From Magnolia sinica (Eukaryota; Streptophyta; Magnoliopsida; Magnoliales; Magnoliaceae), in assembly GCF_029962835.1 (NCBI RefSeq), contig NC_080582.1:18670032-18734031 (forward strand): a stretch of 64,000 bases of DNA, read 5' to 3'. The notes under the pieces are model-generated. The model searched no databases. It was not told the origin of the DNA and worked only from the letters and a program-made list of their open reading frames with translations. The stretch's first letter is position 1; each line of letters opens with the position of its first letter. The position numbers and the translations under genes were made by a program. Shown here piece by piece: positions 59,459-64,000 of this stretch.

Positions 59459-59819
59459 ATGCCTTCAACCAATGTGAGACGCAATGTCTTGGAGAGAAAC
59501 AGAAGCCTGAGAGAAAGAGAGAAACCAAACAGCCCCATATTATCCAAACACCTCCAAAAGGTCTACCCAATTGCCATTCACAAGTGCAGTTCATCAGCAT
59601 CATTCTCATCCCTATCTCTATCCTTGGATTCCATTGATTCTTCAATCAACGGCTCGATTTGCCTGTGGGACCGGAAGGTTGCGGTTTCTACGAATGGGAC
59701 TGCTGGGCCATTTGAGAGAAGGGAGGTTAGTCAGGTCGAAGTTGCTGATGTTGAGAAGGTGAGCTTGGATTCTAGAGATGGGAGCTTGAAGAGGTGCAGT
59801 TGGATTACTAAGGGTAGTG
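59459..59819 (+). CDS. DNA-3-methyladenine glycosylase I (TAG family), exon 1
   Basis: This exon encodes the plant-specific N-terminal extension and the first residues of the TAG domain. It begins MPSTNVRRNVLERNRSLRER, has a Ser-rich middle (residues about 40-62, SSSASFSSLSLSLDSIDSS) and ends KRCSWITKGS plus the first base of an Asp codon. RC-x-W-I/V is the conserved start of the domain; in the E. coli enzyme this Cys is a zinc ligand (Cys codon here 59795-59797). The family excises 3-methyladenine from alkylated DNA in base-excision repair; plant members are nuclear. The donor GTAAGA starts at 59820 (phase 1). Joining to 63811 gives an in-frame GAT codon and HDERWGV, which strongly supports the model. 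Translation past the donor (to 59929) is intron read-through. The N-terminus NVRR-x-VLE resembles one subgroup of Arabidopsis TAG paralogues (from memory). Confidence 0.85.
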
Positions 59820-61039
59820 GTAAGATACATTCTCAAATCCTGCTCCTTGTATGTGCTATAAATCAGGTGGGGCCCACAATTTATGTTACATGGCCCGAAG
59901 ATCAGGCCACCAGCCTATCCATTCATTAGGCGGGCCAGTCTCATTTTTTCCAGTACCCGTGTGGTCCACCTGATGGACAGACCATACTGAATTTGGGGCC
60001 ATGAAATGTTCATGATTATGTGCATCGGATGAACGGTCAGGATCTTGCGCAAACACATACCACATTTGTCACATGTGGGGAGACCGAGAAATGCCATCAT
60101 ACTTCTGCATTTCAAGATCTTCGCTGTTTCCCTCTGCATTTGTAAATCTTTATTGCCCACACGTGACAATGGAATGCACATGTACAAGATCCCAACCGTT
60201 CCAAGGACAGCTCCACTGTGTGTAAACCATCAGATTGTTCGTATTTGTGAGAAGAAAATGATGGATCCAAAAAGACTAACAGACCACATTCAAAGTAGAT
60301 ATGATGCTCACCGGATAAGTGTACCATCCTGATTTTTGGGTCAGGTAGTGCATATATTTGTGCCAGTGTGATGAATGGCTCAGATCTCATCATGTGTGTC
60401 CTCCATCTTTAATTATCTTATAAATCAATCAAGCTGGGCCAGGCCGAGGCTGAGGAATTTCTAGTCGTGGGTTAGGTCTGGTCATGTCATTTCAGATTTT
60501 TGGTTGGGCTTGATCCTGAATTCTGAGCCATTTAATAAATGGGACTGGGTCTTAGTGACCATGACATGACCCTTCTCCAACCTACAATAAAACAGGCATC
60601 TAGTCCAATAAATGTCCCCACCCCTACCTAATTTTCAACTTATCTTTATGTGGGTTTCTCTAAAACTCATTGTAAAACAAGCTTATTTTCTACATGTGGA
60701 CCCATCGGGTTGTACAAATCAGACCTATCCATCTGGCTCATCCCACTGTCAAAGTTGGAAGACTCAAATCAGGCCAATCTAACCATCATGTAAGCTACCA
60801 AATCAATTTGGAGGTTTATGAATGGTTGTTCATTATTTTATATGGTCTTTGGTTGATTATATTGTGTATATGACTCTAATCTGTATATTACATGAGCCTC
60901 ATATTGATGATGGGATGCTATGCGATTATTAGATGGGCCCTACCATGACTGTAAAAGTTAAATGATCCACATTCAAAGGCTAATTTGATTAACCAATCTT
61001 AGGTATGAACTGATGACACCCTACCTAAGGATTTGTTAG

Positions 61040-61265
61040 CTAGCAACTGCTTTTAAAAAAAAAAAAAAAAAAAATAGAAGCCATTCTACATTTTAAAATA
61101 ACTCTTATTTTTAGAATGACTTCTATTTTATAAGAGAAGCTGCTCTATAAGTGTGTTTGGTAGCAGCTTCTCTCTAAAAATAGATGTTATTCTCTACCTG
61201 AAAGTAGTTTCTATTTTTAGAATGACTTCCCTTTTATAAAAGAACATTCTTGTGTGAGAAGCTGT
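61040..61265. repeat. Imperfect internal duplication with TGTTTGGTAGCAGCTTCTC, MITE-like
   Basis: TCTATTTTTAGAATGACTTC-like blocks occur near 61108 and 61207 about 100 bp apart, with GAGAAGCTG between and after. The look is of a Tourist/hAT-type MITE, but ends and TSD were not resolved. A poly-A run of about 20 lies at 61055. Confidence 0.4.
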
Positions 61266-61334
61266 GAGAGTAGTCAAACAAACCCTAACACAGGATTGGT
61301 TTAGGTGAGACCCATACTCACCCAAGATGGTGAG

Positions 61335-61775
61335 GCTATTACCGTGGGGCTCATCTTGATGTATGTATTTTGTACCTACGGTCTGTTCATTTTTTCTTAT
61401 GATTTTAGGGCATTATGCTGAAAATGAGGTAGATCTAATTATCAGGTGGACAATATCATAGGAAGCACTGGTGATTGACTATTAATGGGCCACAAAAGTT
61501 CTGAATCAAGCTGGTATTTGTTTTTTTTTCCCCCCTTCATCCAAGCTTATTTAACCTCATCCACAGATTGGATATGGAAAATAAATACTACCAGAAACAT
61601 CAAGGTTCATGGTAGAACGTTCAATCACCACTGTTTCTAATGGTATGGTCCACCTGATAATTGGATCTGCTTCATTTTTGGGATAATAGATTAAAATGAT
61701 ATGTAAAAAGGGATGGACGGAGTGGACACAGAATGCATACATCAAGTTGGGTCCCATGGTAAGGGCCACACCGTC
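61335..61775. mobile_element. MITE in intron 1, GGGCCCAC...GATGTATG family
   Basis: GTGGGGCTCATCTTGATGTATG at the left is mirrored by CATACATCAAGTTGGGTCCCA at the right. Internal CAGGTGGACAATATCATAGG/CCTGATAATTGGATCTG and GGATGGACGGAGTGGACA are family marks. About 440 bp. Confidence 0.7.
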
Positions 61776-62194
61776 TAGAGTGCGTCCGAGATCTCACCTA
61801 ATCCACTCCCCCTAACACATGTGAGCTGAATAGACAACAATCAATTTAATCAAACAAGAGGACTGCAAGAACTGATGATTTTTCTCATTATTGAGAGAAG
61901 CCGCTCCAAAATCACAGCAGATGAAATTGCAATATTATGAACCCAGTCTGAAAGGTTGGTCATTTGTCGCTTTATAAGATTAAAGGTTGCAATTAGATCT
62001 GATGGTGATCCAAACATACGTTCGGTGTAGAGACTAAACCATGAAAATGGCAGTCACATCACTTCAATTGATAATGACACGCACCGAACACATAATTGCC
62101 TCTTGTTGCATTTTATTTGCTTTGAATGATTTGGGCAGAGGATATTTATCTTCCAACTTGCACAGGTGCCTATGTTATGCATGCAACCCAAAAC

Positions 62195-62745
62195 ATGAGG
62201 ATTAGGTGTTACCCAGGTAACACCTTAGTGGTTATTACCCTTACCCTGTGGCCCACCTTCATGATAACTTCTATTTTCACGCTGTCCATCCATTTTTTCC
62301 ATCCAATTTTAGGACGTGGTCCCAAAAATTTTGCAGTTCCAAATCTCAGATGGACCACACACCATAGGAACCAGTGTTGATTGAGTGCCTCACCATTAGA
62401 AATCCCTAAGAGCCCATGGTAAGGTTGCCGTAGTATTTACCTGTCATCCAACCTTTTGATAATGTCAAGAAGATCTGAATGAAAGGAAAATACAAATACC
62501 AGCTTGATCCAAAACTTTTGTAGCCCATAAAAGGTTTTTAATGGTCATTCATCACCGTTTCTAGTGTTATGGTCCATTTGATATTTGGATCCTTTTTGGG
62601 ATCGAGTCCTAAAATGAGATGTAAAAACAAATGGAAAACATGGATATACAAAAAAAAAAAAAAAAAAAAAAAAAAAACCCATCAAGGTAGGCCCGACATG
62701 GTTATGGCAACACCTAGTAAGGTGTTACGTGGTTAATAGCTCATC
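62195..62745. mobile_element. MITE in intron 1, related family with GGTGTTAC ends
   Basis: Left GGTGTTACCCAGGTAACACC-TTAGTGGTTAT is mirrored by right ACACCTAGTAAGGTGTTACG-TGGTTAATA. The interior has TGGCCCACCTTCATGATAA, GATGGACCACACACCATAGG and an inverted AAACATGGATATAC. A poly-A run of about 28 (62649-62677) sits inside. Confidence 0.65.
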
Positions 62746-62812
62746 TGCTCTCCCATCTAACTTGACTCAAAATAAGTCAACTCAACTTAGCAAGATTTCG
62801 AACTGGTCTCTA

Positions 62813-63132
62813 GAGGATGTTTGGTTCCCCACCAAATAAGTTACTTTTTATACTTACAACAGTGAATAGGTAACTTATATTAGATAAGTTTGATTTATGA
62901 TTAGTTAGAAGTAACTTTTTTACTTAAAAGTATTCAACTACTTCAACCAAAAGTTTTTACTTTTCTACTTTTCATAAGTTGCTAAAGAGAGGCATGGGAA
63001 AGGCGAAAGAAAGGAGAATCTGATAAGGAATTTGTTTACCAAACATACTTATCTTCTTAATAAGTAAAAATTAAGGTAAATTACATGTGGCATAAATAAC
63101 TTATCTTAAGCAACTTGCAATCCAAATGGGCC
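62813..63132. mobile_element. Tourist-like MITE in intron 1, 320 bp, TSD CTA
   Basis: Left GAGGATGTTTGGTTCCCC, right ...GCAATCCAAATGGGCC form an imperfect inverted repeat with inner AAATAAGTTACTT / AAATAACTTATCTTAAG. CTA flanks both sides (62810-62812 and 63133-63135). The interior is a series of AAGTTACTT/AAGTAACTT palindromes. Confidence 0.6.
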
Positions 63133-63810
63133 CTAGGAAACTCAGTTCTCAGTGGCATCGGCTGAGCCTGGACTCAAGAAGACTAGATGAGTTGATTCAA
63201 TGCGACTCACGCTGACTTAGACCGAATAACTCACCCTATCAAAGACCCAACCTCGCTCATCTGGTACTCTTCCTACCAACAGACCAATATAAAACTCTAA
63301 CCTACAACTAGTTGTGTTTGAGCATTTCCTAAAAGTTTTAATTTATATTTATTAACTACCAAGTTGAGTTTTCAGGTTTTTAAATTGTAGCATTAAGAGC
63401 ATTTTCATGGCCATAGCCTAACTCAAAAATCAGGCCCGCCCATTCTCTTGGTGGACCATGATATTAGTGTAAATCTAAACCGTTGGACGACTTTTGGTTG
63501 GTGCTAGGACATATTTCCAAGCTGCTAGTTACAAATGAGGTGGAATAGTTTTGAGGTCCAAACGGATAACTGGGCATTTGCAATTTAATTCAATTGAACA
63601 TCCAAGCATGGGCTAGATCATATTAAGTAGTCCAAAACCAATAACAAGATCATCCATTGATTCATGTTATTTTTCTAGTGATCAAAATCTAAAATCAGAT
63701 CTGGTTCAAATTACTTAAAAAGGTAAAAAATCAGACGGTTATTTCATCAGTAACATGTATTATTATTTTTTTTGAAACAAACATGATTTTTCCACATGCA
63801 TTTCTTACAG

Positions 63811-63851
63811 ATCAGGTCTATGTTCTGTTCCATGATGAGCGGTGGGGCGTG
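63811..63851 (+). CDS. TAG-family glycosylase, candidate exon 2 (end uncertain)
   Basis: After acceptor CTTACAG the sequence completes the Asp codon and reads QVYVLFHDERWGV, the conserved TAG block. The His (codon 63831-63833) corresponds to a second zinc ligand of the E. coli enzyme. The family continues P-V-x-D-D, but here the frame gives VHKSKIY and soon a stop. The exon therefore ends at a donor: GTG/GTACAT (63851/63852, phase 0), giving a 41-base micro-exon, or AAGA/GTAAGA (63861/63862). Loss of the Pro codon plus later damage is the alternative. The catalytic residues would lie in exons beyond the window. Confidence 0.65.
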
Positions 63852-64000
63852 GTACATAAGAGTAAGATTTATAACCAAACATATGCATATTATCAACAAT
63901 GCTGCTGATCAGTTGTTATGGTTGCACCAAATATCATTAGAAACTCAGTTTCACATTTTCGGTAGCCAAAATGACAGATAAGTTGATTCAAGTGCGACCA
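63852..64000 (+). other. Probable intron 2 of the TAG-family gene, or a damaged continuation of exon 2
   Basis: The sequence to the window edge contains no recognisable continuation of the TAG domain in any frame. Confidence 0.4.

Larger units (their letters stand above)
59820..63810 (+). other. Intron 1 of the TAG-family gene, about 4 kb, MITE-filled
   Basis: Donor G/GTAAGA at 59819-59825, acceptor TTTCTTACAG ending at 63810. The phase-1 position falls inside the Ser-Asp pair just after RC-x-W-I-T, two residues before the VYV-x-FHDE block. The intron holds at least three MITEs (61335-61775, 62195-62745, 62813-63132) and T/A-rich repeats. Open frames inside (e.g. 59915-60393) are chance. Confidence 0.75.

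Noticed and set aside
59915..60393. Overlapping 90-95-codon frames after exon 1
   Set aside because: They lie in the inferred intron 1, on both strands, with MITE-type sequence; no protein similarity recognised.

Overview
This is a repeat-rich stretch of a flowering-plant nuclear genome. Evidence: plant Ty3/gypsy pol proteins with plant-type LTRs, CACTA and Ac-like hAT DNA transposons, many GGGCCCAC-rich MITEs, and one spliced plant gene. The dense GTGGGCCC...GATGTATG...CCGTCCATC MITE families remind me of magnoliid genomes, but that is recollection and low confidence. No prokaryotic, organellar or rRNA sequence was seen.

Layout. (1) 1-25166: 3' part of a decayed plus-strand Ty3/gypsy element (Athila/Tat-like): gag tail, protease, RT, RNase H, integrase, non-coding tail, polypurine tract and 3' LTR. 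The LTR is split at 6242 by a 17.6-kb CACTA transposon (6243-23888) with matching termini, GACGGTC subterminal arrays at both ends and a 3-bp target duplication (AGC). Inside the CACTA element lie a 153-bp AT-rich tandem array, MITEs, an unrecognised gene-like stretch, and about 8.5 kb of CCTAAA telomere-like satellite with a 215-290-bp higher-order unit. (2) 25167-32305: MITEs, a CACTA end fragment, the LTR/PBS/gag of a second gypsy element, and a minus-strand Athila-like 3' LTR. (3) 32306-44010: an Ac-like hAT transposon with a broken transposase, interrupted by a 5968-bp LTR unit (TSD ACATG) and by a 679-bp non-autonomous hAT (8-bp TSD, 7/8 match). (4) 44011-46960: alternating MITEs and dinucleotide microsatellites. 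(5) 46961-59235: dispersed repeats, a second 679-bp hAT MITE, a 1057-bp hAT deletion derivative with a perfect 8-bp TSD, and a 58-bp triplication. (6) 59459 to the window end: the only convincing host gene, the 5' part of a DNA-3-methyladenine glycosylase I (TAG family) gene, with exon 1, a roughly 4-kb MITE-filled intron and a candidate exon 2.

There are no operons. The unity of the window is its history: nested insertions whose order can be read from target-site duplications. The most unusual object is the telomere-like higher-order satellite carried inside one CACTA element.
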